Shown: positions 50,002 to 58,379 of the stretch, one piece after another
How positions within the stretch are numbered: the stretch's first letter is position 1
Layout of the letters: each line of letters opens with the position of its first letter
Assembly (NCBI GenBank): GCA_023391835.1
Contig: JAEWAE010000021.1
Coordinates: 1-63,277, forward strand
Direction of reading: 5' to 3'
Length of the DNA: 63,277 bases
Origin: Bacillota bacterium
GTDB taxonomy: Bacteria; Bacillota; Clostridia; Oscillospirales; Ethanoligenentaceae
The notes under the pieces: generated by a model
The model's database searches: none
The model's input: only the letters and a program-made list of their open reading frames with translations
What the model was told of the DNA's origin: nothing
Program-made: the position numbers and the translations under genes

Positions 50002-51537
50002 ATGGAACATCAATTCGTCCTGGTGCTGGATTTCGGCGGCCAGTATAATCAGCTGATTGCCCGCCGTGTGCGGGAATGCGGGGTGTACTGCGAGGTGCAT
50101 TCCTACCATACCCCGATGGAGCAGATCCGGGCCATGCACCCGGTGGGGATTATTTTCACCGGCGGCCCCAGCAGTGTGTATGACGACAAAGCCCCGACAT
50201 GCCCGTCGGAAGTACTTGGGCTGGGCGTGCCGGTGCTGGGCATCTGCTATGGCAATCAGCTCATGGCACAGATGTTGGGCGGTCATGTTGCCGCCGCAGG
50301 CGGCCGGCGGGAATACGGCCGGACGGAGACCGAGATGGATCTTTCCAGCCCGCTGTTTGCCGGTCTGGCGGAAAAATCGGTCGTCTGGATGAGTCACGGC
50401 GACTATGTGGAACGTCCGCCCGAAGGATTTCGGGTCGTTGCCCACTCCGCTAATTGCCCGGTGGCCGGTATTGCCGACGAAAAACGGCACTTTTATGGGG
50501 TGCAGTTTCACCCGGAAGTGCTCCACACGCAGTATGGGAAAGAAATTATCCATAATTTTCTCACCCGCATCTGCGGCTGCCGTGGCGACTGGAGCATGGG
50601 GGATTACGCCCGCCAGGCAGTCACCTCTTTGAAAGAAAAAATCGGCGACGGCCAGGTGCTGCTGGCACTTTCCGGCGGAGTGGATTCGACGGTGGCCGCG
50701 GCGCTGCTTTCGCAGGCTGTGGGTCGGCAGCTGACGTGTATTTTCGTCGATCACGGCCTGCTTCGCAAAAACGAGGGCGACGAAGTCGAAGCCGTATTTA
50801 AAAACCGGAATATCCGGTTTATCCGCGTCAACGTGGCCGACCGCTTTTTGAAAAAACTCGACGGCGTGACCGAGCCGGAGCGCAAGCGCAAGATCATCGG
50901 TGAGGAATTCATTCGTGTCTTCGAGGCGGAAGCCGCCAAGATCGGGCAGGTGGATTTCCTCGCGCAGGGGACTATTTACCCCGATGTGATCGAGTCGGGC
51001 ACGGGTGACGCCGCAGTCATCAAGAGTCACCACAACGTGGGCGGGCTGCCAAAAAACGTACGGTTCCGTGAGATCGTCGAGCCGCTGCGCATGCTTTTCA
51101 AGGATGAGGTCCGGGCATTGGGCACCGAGCTGGGCTTGCCGGATTCCATCGTGTGGCGGCAGCCGTTCCCCGGTCCGGGGCTGGCCATCCGCATCATCGG
51201 GGCCATCACTCCCGACAAGCTGGATATTCTGCGGGAGGCCGATTCGATTTTCCGCGATGAAATTGCGAAAAACGGGCTGATGCGCGACATTAACCAGTAT
51301 TTTGCAGTGCTCACCGACATGAGGTCGGTCGGTGTGATGGGCGACGGGCGTACGTACGATTACACTGTAGCGCTGCGCGGCGTGACGACCAGCGATTTTA
51401 TGACAGCCGACTGGGCACGGATTCCTTACGATCTATTGGGCAAAATTTCCGAACGCATCGTAAACGAAGTCCGCCACGTCAACCGTGTCGTGTACGATAT
51501 CACTTCAAAGCCGCCGGCAACCATTGAGTGGGAATAA
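50002..51537 (+). CDS. guaA: GMP synthase, glutamine-hydrolysing
   Basis: A 511-residue enzyme making GMP from XMP. The N-terminal class I amidotransferase has GICYGNQ (nucleophile Cys) and GVQFHPEV; the PP-loop LSGGVDSTVAAALL begins near residue 226; the C-terminus ends PPATIEWE. The start was set at MEHQFVLVLDFGGQYNQ, not the upstream in-frame ATG at 49966. The 3' end is the insertion point of the mobile island: coding sequence remains intact and the element follows the stop codon. Confidence 0.97.
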   Translation: MEHQFVLVLDFGGQYNQLIARRVRECGVYCEVHSYHTPMEQIRAMHPVGIIFTGGPSSVYDDKAPTCPSEVLGLGVPVLGICYGNQLMAQMLGGHVAAAGGRREYGRTETEMDLSSPLFAGLAEKSVVWMSHGDYVERPPEGFRVVAHSANCPVAGIADEKRHFYGVQFHPEVLHTQYGKEIIHNFLTRICGCRGDWSMGDYARQAVTSLKEKIGDGQVLLALSGGVDSTVAAALLSQAVGRQLTCIFVDHGLLRKNEGDEVEAVFKNRNIRFIRVNVADRFLKKLDGVTEPERKRKIIGEEFIRVFEAEAAKIGQVDFLAQGTIYPDVIESGTGDAAVIKSHHNVGGLPKNVRFREIVEPLRMLFKDEVRALGTELGLPDSIVWRQPFPGPGLAIRIIGAITPDKLDILREADSIFRDEIAKNGLMRDINQYFAVLTDMRSVGVMGDGRTYDYTVALRGVTTSDFMTADWARIPYDLLGKISERIVNEVRHVNRVVYDITSKPPATIEWE

Positions 51538-51540
51538 GAC
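51521..51540. other. Probable attL at the 3' end of guaA
   Basis: The last codons and stop of guaA (TTGAGTGGGAATAA) directly abut the integrase-bearing island. guaA 3' ends are a known target of tyrosine-integrase islands. A 9-bp copy of AGTGGGAAT (51527-51535) recurs at 55730-55738. Confidence 0.6.
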
Positions 51541-51546
51541 CACTTT

Positions 51547-51588
51547 CCCCGTGGAGCCAGTATTCATGCGGCTTCGCGGGGATTTTTA
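51547..51588 (+). terminator. Terminator after guaA
   Basis: CCCCGTGGAGCC pairs with GGCTTCGCGGGG (two mismatches), followed by ATTTTTATA. It lies inside the element just past the attachment site. Confidence 0.65.
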
Positions 51589-51599
51589 TACCCTGTTGG

Positions 51600-52706
51600 C
51601 TACCGATTGGCTACATTGGGATTCTTGGCTCCTTTTGCGGCCAATAAATCCAATTTTGCGGCCACCTCATTCTGCTTGTTCGGAAAGAGGTGGCTGTATG
51701 TTTCCAGCGTGGTTTCGATTTTTTCGTGGCCGAGCCGTTCCGCAATTAAAAGAGGCGTGAATCCCATCTCGATCAGCAGGCTGGCGTGACTGTGGCGCAG
51801 GTCGTGAACCCGAATCCGCTTGACGCCCGATTTCCGGCACCCACGATCCATCTCATGCCACAGAAAATACTTTGTGAATGGGAACAAACGATCTGTTTTC
51901 TGAAGACCGTAGCACTTGCCCATATACTCTTTCAGACAGTCGCAGAGGGTGTCCGGGATTGTGATCACGCGGTTGCTTTTTGGTGTCTTCGGCGGCGTAA
52001 TGATGTCCTTGCCTTTAATGCGCTGATAGGATTTGTTGATGTTAATCGTCTTCTTCTCCAAATCCACATCGGCTGGCGTCAGAGCGGTCAATTCGCCGAC
52101 ACGTATTCCGGTAAAATAAAGCGTCATGAACGCGGCGTATGCTCGCGGCTTATCTTTGACGCACGGGATAAACGTATGAAATTCATCCCATGTCCAAAAG
52201 AGCATTTCCTCTGCGTCAGCCTTGCCCATACTTCCGGCTTTGTGGCAGGGGTTTTCCCTCAAGTTGTAGAAACGGACGGCATAATTGAAAATTGCCGTAA
52301 GTTGATTGTTGATTGCCTTTAAGTACGTTGGGGAAAACAGCTTCCCGTTTTTGCCACGATGCTCTGCCAGAGAATTCTGCCATTTTCGGATATCGGCCGG
52401 AGTAATTTCACAGACCGTTTTTTCTCCAAATACCGGCGTTATTTTCTTGTCGATCATAAATCGCTTATTCATGATGGTAGAAATTTTGAGCCGATGGCTC
52501 ATATCCTCGAAATACAGGTCGATAAAATCCTTAAACAACATATTCATATTGGCTTTGGACTTGTTCAGAAGGTCACGCTCCCACTCTTGAGCCGCCTTCT
52601 TGGTCGCAAAGCCTCTTTTCTTTTTATGGATGACTTTACCCTGCCAGTCGGTTACACGGCACTGAACCATCCATTTCCCGGTTGCGGTATCTTTTGATAC
52701 GGACAT
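51600..52706 (-). CDS. int: Tyrosine site-specific integrase
   Basis: 368 residues. An N-terminal arm-binding domain (GKWMVQCRVTDWQGKVIHKKKRGF) and a SAM-like core-binding domain precede the catalytic domain with Arg in FTGIRVGELTAL, HDLRHSHAS (H-x-x-R), GHEKIETT and the nucleophile Tyr in LETYSHLFP. All catalytic residues are present. AAAGGAGATACGA precedes the ATG. It drives integration and excision at guaA. The xre gene lies upstream on the same strand. Confidence 0.96.
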   Translation of the reverse strand: MSVSKDTATGKWMVQCRVTDWQGKVIHKKKRGFATKKAAQEWERDLLNKSKANMNMLFKDFIDLYFEDMSHRLKISTIMNKRFMIDKKITPVFGEKTVCEITPADIRKWQNSLAEHRGKNGKLFSPTYLKAINNQLTAIFNYAVRFYNLRENPCHKAGSMGKADAEEMLFWTWDEFHTFIPCVKDKPRAYAAFMTLYFTGIRVGELTALTPADVDLEKKTININKSYQRIKGKDIITPPKTPKSNRVITIPDTLCDCLKEYMGKCYGLQKTDRLFPFTKYFLWHEMDRGCRKSGVKRIRVHDLRHSHASLLIEMGFTPLLIAERLGHEKIETTLETYSHLFPNKQNEVAAKLDLLAAKGAKNPNVANR

Positions 52707-52741
52707 TCGTATCTCCTTTCATTAGATTCCGACCCGATTGC

Positions 52742-53299
52742 TTATTCGCTTTTCGATGATTTTTCCGATGAATCGGATGAAATAGAATGAATACCGGTGG
52801 AAGCGTAATAGGCCAGTGTCTTGTCCTTCCACTGCTCGTACCTTTCGGGTGAAATTCGTCCGGCTTGAAGATCTTCCCGGTATTCCTGCCATTCTTCAAG
52901 GAAAAGACAAACATCCGCGTTGAGATCGGCAGTTTTGTTTTTCCCGTCGAAGACAAGAGAGCACTGCCAGTTTTCGTCGTGGGGAGGCCGTTTCACGTCT
53001 ACGGTAAAATGAAACTCCTTGGCCTGATCCATTTGAAACAGGAACCCCATGATATCGGCCAGGCAATCCAGATGTACGTCTGCCGATTTGTTGCCTAGCA
53101 GGTAGGTCGCCGTCGTATCCAGCTTGTGGGCAAGTTCATTGATCATCGCGATGGAAATCTCGATTTCTCCGCTTTCGTATTTCTGGACAGTGCGAAGCGA
53201 CTTTCCCAGCATGTTGGCGAGTTCCGTCTGATTGAGTCCTCGCTGTTTTCGGACTTCTCGGAGGCGCTTGCCGATTGCGCCACGCTCAATTTTGCTCAT
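52742..53299 (-). CDS. Xre-type element repressor
   Basis: 185 residues. An N-terminal HTH_3 (LREVRKQRGLNQTELANMLGKSLRTVQKYESGE) precedes a C-terminal acidic domain of unknown fold. GAGGTG lies upstream of the chosen ATG (MSKIERG). It is divergent from the HTH-mobC-relaxase genes, in the position of the repressor that keeps integrative elements quiet. The last residues are Ser/Lys/Glu-rich. Confidence 0.88.
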   Translation of the reverse strand: MSKIERGAIGKRLREVRKQRGLNQTELANMLGKSLRTVQKYESGEIEISIAMINELAHKLDTTATYLLGNKSADVHLDCLADIMGFLFQMDQAKEFHFTVDVKRPPHDENWQCSLVFDGKNKTADLNADVCLFLEEWQEYREDLQAGRISPERYEQWKDKTLAYYASTGIHSISSDSSEKSSKSE

Positions 53300-53319
53300 G
53301 TGCTGTTCACCTCTCATTT

Positions 53320-53348
53320 AGTATAACAGATGAAAATGCGAAATACAA
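53320..53348 (-). promoter_or_regulatory. Promoter of xre-int
   Basis: TTGTAT, 17 bp, TATACT on the minus strand. Confidence 0.65.
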
Positions 53349-53371
53349 GTACATATTTTACATTATTGCAC

Positions 53372-53400
53372 TTGACAGATGAATAATAAATGCGTATAAC
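53372..53400 (+). promoter_or_regulatory. Promoter of the mobilization operon
   Basis: TTGACA, 17 bp, TATAAC, divergent from the xre promoter. Confidence 0.7.
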
Positions 53401-53430
53401 CAAAATATGCACTTAAAATACACATTTTGG
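53400..53430. promoter_or_regulatory. Inverted repeat over the mob operon start (Xre operator candidate)
   Basis: CCAAAATATG and CACATTTTGG arms (nine of ten pairs) are separated by 11 bp, starting at the last base of the -10 box. The position fits repression by the divergent Xre protein. Confidence 0.55.
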
Positions 53431-53445
53431 TTGGGAGGGATGCCT

Positions 53446-53631
53446 GTGCAGACACAATACATTACCGCGAGAGAAGTTGCGGAGTCGCTGGGAATCAGTA
53501 AAGGAAAAGCATACAAAATCATTCGACAGCTGAACGAAGAGCTGAAAAAGCAAGGGTATATCACGATCTCAGGCCGATGCAGTCTGCAATACTTCAAGGA
53601 AAAGGTTTATGGATTTGGGGTGAGTCAGTGA
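53446..53631 (+). CDS. Small HTH protein, excisionase/regulator-like
   Basis: 61 residues. TAREVAESLGISKGKAYKIIRQLNEELKKQG is a MerR/excisionase-type HTH. GTG at 53446 has GGGAGGG seven bases upstream; ATG at 53440 directly abuts that site. The stop overlaps the mobC start (GTGA). It could be the excision factor or a regulator of the mob genes. Confidence 0.75.
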   Translation: MQTQYITAREVAESLGISKGKAYKIIRQLNEELKKQGYITISGRCSLQYFKEKVYGFGVSQ

Positions 53632-53984
53632 AGAAGGAACCGGAGATACATAAGAAGACTCATCCAGTCGGTATCTATTTCAAGCTCTCCGAAAAGGAAC
53701 ATCTGCTTATTTTGAAGAAGATGCAAAAGTTTGGAATACGCAATATGAGTGCGTATCTTCGAAGAATGGCAATCGACGGGTACATTATCCAGCTGGACAT
53801 CCCCACGCTGCGGGAACTGGTACGCCTGATGCACTTCACGGCCAACAACATCAACCAGATTGCCCGCCGGGTCAATGAGACGCGAAATATCTATGCTGAG
53901 GACGTTCAGGATTTACAACGGGACTACTCTCAGGTATGGAACGGCGTGCGGAACGTTCTGCGGGAACTCTCTAAACTGAAGTGA
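53628..53984 (+). CDS. mobC: Relaxosome accessory protein MobC
   Basis: 118 residues. The C-terminal part FTANNINQIARRVNETRNIY is the MobC signature and the N-terminal half is a ribbon-helix-helix-like DNA-binding part (VGIYFKLSEKEHLLILKKMQKFG). It nicks-assists by opening oriT near the relaxase site. The GTG start has GGGGTGAG upstream and overlaps the previous stop codon. The relaxase follows after 12 bp. Confidence 0.9.
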   Translation: MKKEPEIHKKTHPVGIYFKLSEKEHLLILKKMQKFGIRNMSAYLRRMAIDGYIIQLDIPTLRELVRLMHFTANNINQIARRVNETRNIYAEDVQDLQRDYSQVWNGVRNVLRELSKLK

Positions 53985-53996
53985 GGTGTTACCAAT

Positions 53997-55400
53997 TTGG
54001 GAACAACTCGAATCATCCCCATGCACGGCAACAACGGTAAAAGCATCGTGCGGGCTATCTCAGCCCATACGGATTATGCCATGAATCCCGCCAAAACACG
54101 CGATGGGGAGCTGATTTCTGCCTACGAGTGCAGCCCGGAAACTGTGGATGCGGAGTTTGCTTTTTCCAAGAAAATTTATACCGATCTGACCGGGCGCAAG
54201 GCCAGCGCCAAGAAGGATGTGGTTGCTTACCAGATCCGGCAGTCGTTTAAGCCGGGCGAGGTGGCACCGGAAACGGCAAACGAAATCGGTTACAAGCTGG
54301 CGATGGAGTTCACCCAAGGCCAGCACGCCTTTATCGTGGCGACGCATATTGATAAGGCACACGTCCATAACCATATCATTTTCAATTCGACCACGCTGGA
54401 CTGTACCCACAAATTCAACAATTACGGCTATTCTATCAAGGCTGTGCAACGCATCAGTGACCGTCTGTGTCAAGAATATGGGCTTTCCGTGGTGGAACAT
54501 CCCGCCGCCAAAGGCAAGCACTATGCTGAATGGGCGGCCGAGCGCAAAGGGACAAGTTGGAAAGCCCTGCTGCGCCGGACGATTGACGAAGCGCTTCCCG
54601 GTTGTAAGGATTTTGATATGCTGCTCACACGGATGCGGGAACAGGGCTATGAAATCAAACGAGGCAAGTACATCTCCTTCCGTGCGGCAGGGCAGGAGCG
54701 TTTCACACGTGCCAAAACGCTAGGGGTCAATTATACAGAACAAGCGCTTTGTAATCGGCTTTCGGAGCAGGTACGGCAGCCTACGCCGCAGAAGCGCTCC
54801 CATCATATCGGAGCAATCCAGCGGCTGGTGGATATTCAGGCAAAAATGCAGGCGGGCAAAGGTCCCGGTTACGAACAGTGGGCTAAGATATTCAATCTCA
54901 AGGAAATGGCGCGGACGATGAATTTCCTCTCTGAACACGGTATTTCCGATATGGAGCAGCTCAGGCAGAGGGTTGCTAAACTGCAAAGCTCTTTTTCCGA
55001 TGGGCTGGAGCAGATGAAAGTCGCAGATAAACGGCTGAAAGAAATCTCTGCGCTTCGCAAAGATTACGCGGACTACCTTAACGCCAAGCCGGTCTACGAT
55101 GCTTACCGGAAAAGCAAAAGCCCCGATGCCTACCGCGAAGCGCACGAGGCCGATTTATTGATTTATGAGGCAGCGCGCCGAAATTTAGACGTGCTTCACT
55201 TACAACAGCTTCCGAATATGGAAGCGCTGCAGGCGGAATATACTGAGCTTATTGCAAAAAGGAAAGCACTCTATGCAGAGTACCGGCAAACCAAGAAGGA
55301 AATGCTGGAATGGCAGACAGTGCAGTCCAATGTGGGACGAATGTTCCGGCAATTGAAAAAAGCACCCGAAAATCAGCGATCATACGGTATTGAGAGATAG
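53997..55400 (+). CDS. Relaxase, MobA/VirD2-like
   Basis: 467 residues. The N-terminal relaxase domain has the catalytic-Tyr segment AHTDYAMNPAKT and the metal-binding histidines in HIDKAHVHNHIIFNS. The C-terminal half is helical, with basic and Gln-rich segments, probably for coupling-protein contact. The TTG start has GAGGTG upstream. No conjugation (T4SS) genes are visible, so the element is mobilizable rather than self-transmissible. The catalytic residues are intact. Confidence 0.92.
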   Translation: MGTTRIIPMHGNNGKSIVRAISAHTDYAMNPAKTRDGELISAYECSPETVDAEFAFSKKIYTDLTGRKASAKKDVVAYQIRQSFKPGEVAPETANEIGYKLAMEFTQGQHAFIVATHIDKAHVHNHIIFNSTTLDCTHKFNNYGYSIKAVQRISDRLCQEYGLSVVEHPAAKGKHYAEWAAERKGTSWKALLRRTIDEALPGCKDFDMLLTRMREQGYEIKRGKYISFRAAGQERFTRAKTLGVNYTEQALCNRLSEQVRQPTPQKRSHHIGAIQRLVDIQAKMQAGKGPGYEQWAKIFNLKEMARTMNFLSEHGISDMEQLRQRVAKLQSSFSDGLEQMKVADKRLKEISALRKDYADYLNAKPVYDAYRKSKSPDAYREAHEADLLIYEAARRNLDVLHLQQLPNMEALQAEYTELIAKRKALYAEYRQTKKEMLEWQTVQSNVGRMFRQLKKAPENQRSYGIER

Positions 55401-55409
55401 CGTTTTTTC

Positions 55410-55441
55410 AAAAGGCTGCCCCAGCAGGGGACAGCCTTTTA
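55410..55441 (+). terminator. Terminator of the mobilization operon
   Basis: AAAAGGCTGCCCC and GGGGACAGCCTTTT arms flank a short loop, directly after the relaxase stop codon. Confidence 0.75.
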
Positions 55442-55758
55442 TGTTGCCTCGGAGTATGAGGCTACCGGCAGAAACATGGGGTTTGGGGTATCCCCCAACA
55501 AGCGAAGTTTTTATATTTTCCTAATAAGGGGAAATATAAAAACGGGGGAAAAGTATATACTTTTCCATCGCTTGCCCTTACGCTACCGGCTAATCCGGTT
55601 TTGTAGAATCATTGGGCAGGTTAGGTAACTCACGGGTCAAGCAATACACGGATTCAAGGCAAGCACGTTGCGCAGGCAAAGAGCTGTGGAGATTTAACCG
55701 CCCCCTGATATATCCCACAAAAATGGACAAGTGGGAATTACGCCTTCACCCGATTATA

Positions 55759-55787
55759 TTGCGAAAATCACCTTTTCGTGATATTAT
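55759..55787 (+). promoter_or_regulatory. Promoter of the hsd operon with operator in its spacer
   Basis: TTGCGA, 17 bp, TATTAT. The spacer contains ATCAC, 6 bp, GTGAT (55767-55782), an inverted repeat suited to the small Xre protein encoded immediately downstream. Confidence 0.6.
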
Positions 55788-55818
55788 ATTTTTATCAGTC
55801 GTTTTCGGAGGTACAGCT

Positions 55819-56043
55819 ATGGCTGTCATCTATAAAAAGCTTTTCCATTTGATGATAGAAAAAGGCATAACAAATGCACAACTTCAGCAGAAAGCCGGAT
55901 TCAGCGGTAATATCATGACGAGGCTAAAGCGGAACAGTTATGTATCGCTGGAAAGTGTTGAACGCATTTGCAGGGTCATGGATTGCGGTGTGGATGATAT
56001 ATTGGAATTTGCTCCAGAAGCAAGCGAGGAGGAGAGGTTATGA
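55819..56043 (+). CDS. Small Xre-type regulator of the hsd operon
   Basis: 74 residues, almost entirely one HTH of the Cro/C1 type (MIEKGITNAQLQQKAGFSGNIMTRLKRN), ending in an acidic tail. CGGAGG precedes the ATG. Its stop overlaps the hsdR start by 4 bp (ATGA). Such one-domain proteins act as controller proteins in restriction systems, delaying nuclease expression. The promoter's spacer repeat is the likely target. Confidence 0.85.
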   Translation: MAVIYKKLFHLMIEKGITNAQLQQKAGFSGNIMTRLKRNSYVSLESVERICRVMDCGVDDILEFAPEASEEERL

Positions 56044-58364
56044 GTGAGCAGATAAACAAAAAAGCACTATCTGAAGCCGATATCCGTATGAAATATATCA
56101 ATCCCGCCATATTAAAAGCCGGATGGAACCCCATGACGCAGCTACGGGTAGAATATCCCGTCACCAAGGGGCGCATCGTCGCTCGAGGGAAAATATGCAA
56201 GCGTGAAAAGCCGCTAAAGGCAGATTATGTCTTGTTTTATAAGCCTAACAAGCCAATCGCAGTCGTTGAGGCAAAAGACAATAATCATACCATGTCTGAT
56301 GGTATACAGCAAGCGTTACAGTATGCCACGATGATGGACATTCCGTTTGTGTTTTCCTCTAACGGCGACGGCTTTGTGTTCCATAATAAATTCATCACCG
56401 AAGGAGCTGTGGAAATAACACTTTCAAACGATGAATTCCCATCTCCGGAAACGCTATGGCAGATGTATCATGAACAAAGCCACGTCAGTCCACAGCAGGA
56501 TAAGATAATTGACGAGCCGTATTATTCAGACAATCCGGATAAGCAGCCGCGCTATTATCAGATGAACGCAATTAACCGAACAGTGGAAGCTATTGCAGAT
56601 GGGCAAAAGCGAGTCTTGCTCGTAATGGCGACCGGTACCGGCAAAACCTATATGGCATTTCAGATCATTTGGCGGTTATGGAAAGCCGGAATCAAGAAGC
56701 GGATTCTATTTCTTGCAGACAGGCGTGTACTTGTGTCTCAGCCGATGACGGATGACTTTGCTCCGTTCAAAGACCATATGACATGGGTTACCAAGACCAA
56801 CTTTGATACCGCCCATGAAATTTATCTTGCGCTATATCAGGGCTTATCTGGCGAGGATGAAGGAGATAACAGTCTTTTTCGTCAGTTTAGTCCTGGCTTC
56901 TTCGATTTGATAGTCGTTGATGAGTGCCATCGCGGCAGTGCAAAGGTGGACAGCCAATGGCGTGAGGTTCTGGATTATTTTCATTCAGCCACGCAGATTG
57001 GTCTGACAGCGACACCGAAGGAGACAACAGCCGTATCCAACACTGATTATTTTGGTGAGCCCATATATACATATTCTCTCAAGCAAGGAATAAATGATGG
57101 CTTTCTTGCCCCGTATCGGGTGATCCGTATCTTTTTTGATAAGGATATCGAGGGCTTTGTTCCCTATAATGGCCAGCTTGATGATAACGGCGAGATCATT
57201 GATAACCGGGTCTACAATACAACTGACTTTGATACGAATATCGTACTTGCCAAACGGACAAAGTTGGTTGCAAAAACGGTGTCTGATTACCTGAAAAGGC
57301 ATAATTGCCGTATGGATAAGTCTATCTTTTTCTGTGTGGATCAGGAGCACGCTGACAGGATGCGTCGGGCGCTGGTCAATGAAAATGCAGACCTGTGCGC
57401 TAAAAACGACCACTATGTCATGCGAATTACTGCTAATGATGAAGCTGGTGTGAAACAGTTGGACAATTTCCGGAATGTTGAAAGCGATTATCCGGTTCTG
57501 GTTACTACTTCCAAATTGCTTTCCACAGGTGTAAATATCCAAACGGTAAAATATATCATTCTTGATTCCAATATTCGCTCAGTGGCAGAGTTCAAGCAGA
57601 TCATCGGGCGTGGTACCCGTGTGCGCGAGGATTTGGGCAAAATGTACTTCACCATCTTTGATTTCCGCGATGTGACACGTTTGTTCCATGATCCAGATTT
57701 TGATGGTCCTATTGAGCAAGAGGATGATTTTGAGCCGCAGAAACCGGGACCTGGGCCTGAAGGACCGCCAAAGGTTGATCCTCCCGGAGGAGGAGATGGA
57801 AAGCAAAAATATCTTCTCGGTGGCGAAGCTGTTACAATAGTGCAGAAGCACATTCAATATCTTGATAAGAACGGGAACCTGATTACCGAGAGCCTAATTG
57901 ATTACACCAAGCGTAATGTGCGCAGTGAATATGCATCGCTTAATGATTTTCTGATGGCTTGGCATAGCGCTGAACGCAAGCAGGTCATTGTGGATGAACT
58001 TGAGAAACGCGGCGTATTTTTTGATGATCTTTGCGATGCTGTGGGGAAAGACCTTGATCCTTTTGACTTAATCCTTCACATCGTCTTTGATCAACCGCCG
58101 CTTACACGAAAAGAACGCGCCGACAATGTCCGGAAGCACAATTACTTTACCAAATATGGGCAGCAGGCAGCGGAAATTTTGGAAGCGATGCTTTCAAAGT
58201 ATGCAGATTCCGGACTGCCCGATTTGGAAAACGTGGATGTGTTGAAGGTCGATCCTATCAAACAATACGGCACACAAGTTTATATCGTCAATAAAATATT
58301 TGGTGGCATTGATAAATTTCGTCAGGCTGTAAAAGAACTTGAAGCGGAGATTTATGCTGCATAG
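56040..58364 (+). CDS. hsdR: Type I restriction enzyme R subunit
   Basis: 774 residues. The N-terminal nuclease domain has Asp62 in KADYVLF and Glu77-x-Lys79 in VVEAKD (PD-ExK type). The SF2 translocase has ATGTGKT (197-203), VVDECHRGS, LTATP and QIIGRGTRVR. A Pro/Gly-rich linker (PGPGPEGPPKVDPPGGGDG) precedes the C-terminal M-subunit-binding domain. It translocates and cuts unmodified DNA together with HsdM and HsdS. All key residues are present, so it is probably active. Confidence 0.96.
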   Translation: MSEQINKKALSEADIRMKYINPAILKAGWNPMTQLRVEYPVTKGRIVARGKICKREKPLKADYVLFYKPNKPIAVVEAKDNNHTMSDGIQQALQYATMMDIPFVFSSNGDGFVFHNKFITEGAVEITLSNDEFPSPETLWQMYHEQSHVSPQQDKIIDEPYYSDNPDKQPRYYQMNAINRTVEAIADGQKRVLLVMATGTGKTYMAFQIIWRLWKAGIKKRILFLADRRVLVSQPMTDDFAPFKDHMTWVTKTNFDTAHEIYLALYQGLSGEDEGDNSLFRQFSPGFFDLIVVDECHRGSAKVDSQWREVLDYFHSATQIGLTATPKETTAVSNTDYFGEPIYTYSLKQGINDGFLAPYRVIRIFFDKDIEGFVPYNGQLDDNGEIIDNRVYNTTDFDTNIVLAKRTKLVAKTVSDYLKRHNCRMDKSIFFCVDQEHADRMRRALVNENADLCAKNDHYVMRITANDEAGVKQLDNFRNVESDYPVLVTTSKLLSTGVNIQTVKYIILDSNIRSVAEFKQIIGRGTRVREDLGKMYFTIFDFRDVTRLFHDPDFDGPIEQEDDFEPQKPGPGPEGPPKVDPPGGGDGKQKYLLGGEAVTIVQKHIQYLDKNGNLITESLIDYTKRNVRSEYASLNDFLMAWHSAERKQVIVDELEKRGVFFDDLCDAVGKDLDPFDLILHIVFDQPPLTRKERADNVRKHNYFTKYGQQAAEILEAMLSKYADSGLPDLENVDVLKVDPIKQYGTQVYIVNKIFGGIDKFRQAVKELEAEIYAA

Positions 58365-58379
58365 AGGAGAAAAGAGATA

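Larger units (their letters stand above)
55401..55818. other. Symmetry-rich non-coding stretch (candidate oriT / junction)
   Basis: No gene is supported in this 418-bp gap. Visible in order are: a terminator hairpin (55410-55441); GCTACCGGC repeated at 55461 and 55582; a TTGGGG/CCCCAA palindrome near 55480-55497; a 15-bp inverted repeat (55507-55521 with 55528-55543); a perfect 20-bp palindrome centred on GTATATAC (55547-55566); AGTGGGAAT at 55730; and the hsd promoter. Confidence 0.55.
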
